DNA of 64,000 nt from Rachycentron canadum (lineage: Eukaryota; Chordata; Actinopteri; Carangiformes; Rachycentridae), in contig CM076669.1 in the NCBI GenBank assembly GCA_038496675.1, forward strand, positions 13,970,711 to 14,034,710, written 5' to 3'. Positions 63,608-64,000 of this stretch are shown here, one piece after another. The notes under the pieces were generated by a model. That model searched no databases, was not told the origin of the DNA, and worked only from the letters and a program-made list of their open reading frames with translations. Every line of letters starts with the position of its first letter. Positions within the stretch are counted from its first letter, which is position 1. The translations under genes and the position numbers were made by a program.

Positions 63608-64000
63608 CACACACACACATACATATTTGTGCCATGTCTCCTATCCCTCCATCCTTTCCACACTTCTTCCCAACTGGGCTTTTACAAATTCTCTGACTTG
63701 AATCCAGTTGTCTAAAATTTTATAACATGTTAAAATGCATTAAAATTATTAAAATATAATATTAAAATTAATGTTCCATGGGAAGAAAGAGATGGGGAAG
63801 ACCTTTGCCTGTGTGAGCTTTAAACATGAGACTAGTTCACATTTTTATGATCTTTCAGCAGTTTCTAAATCCACTTCCTTTGTGTTGTTATGCTAAAATA
63901 CGAAACAAAAGTCTATTATTATGAGAGCAGTGAAATTCAGAGAAGAAAATGATTCACAGACTCACATTTTAGATCAAAGCTGTTTTTTTTCAGCCTGTGT
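63360..64000. other. CAMK1D intron, continuing past the window
   Basis: No exon is seen upstream of 63359. It holds a compound (CA)n-(CGCA)n-(CA)n run (about 63560-63619) and AT-rich DNA. The exons coding for the ATP-binding lobe must lie to the right of the window. Confidence 0.7.

Overview
The window is vertebrate nuclear DNA, almost certainly from a ray-finned (teleost) fish. Small coding exons with GT..AG introns, very dense (CA/TG)n microsatellites, AT-rich spacers and several interspersed repeats of fish type all point that way. I read five protein-coding genes exon by exon: UCMA (+, complete), MCM10 (-, complete), OPTN (-, complete), CCDC3 (+, complete) and CAMK1D (-, 3' two thirds; the 5' exons lie beyond the right edge). 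Gene order and relative orientation equal those I recall for human 10p13, read from the opposite strand, so this is an old conserved syntenic block. No bacterial, viral or CRISPR-like system is present.

Layout: 1-2634 is spacer with a nested transposon pair. 2635-8233 is UCMA (5 coding exons, 132 aa). 8234-10240 is the convergent UCMA/MCM10 spacer. 10241-19154 is MCM10 (17 coding exons, 908 aa), with 5' non-coding exon sequence at 19155-19199 and about 20473-20560. 22086-26949 is OPTN (12 coding exons, 538 aa), with a CpG-rich non-coding first exon and promoter near 27952-28110. 28735-28960 is a second CpG-rich island carrying a perfect CRE. 30589-38016 is CCDC3 (3 coding exons, 296 aa). 38017-50235 has no recognisable coding exon; its right part is probably a long CAMK1D 3'UTR. 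50236-63359 is CAMK1D (8 exons in view, 333 aa of C-terminal protein).

The genes do not form one pathway. UCMA is a secreted Gla-rich cartilage protein. MCM10 is a replication-fork scaffold. OPTN is a ubiquitin-binding autophagy receptor. CCDC3 is a secreted coiled-coil protein. CAMK1D is a Ca2+/calmodulin-dependent kinase. Every exon junction listed was checked for reading phase and the splice sites are canonical.

Nothing here looks like a wholly new biological system. The points most worth a second look are: an acidic substitution at the TBK1-regulated position of the OPTN LC3-binding motif; a CAMK1D exon whose acceptor tract is about 50 TG dinucleotides; a Gln/Ser-rich expansion in the CAMK1D tail; a transposon nested in another transposon; a repeat present twice in MCM10 introns with partly open reading frames; and a CRE/CpG island with a splice donor between OPTN and CCDC3.
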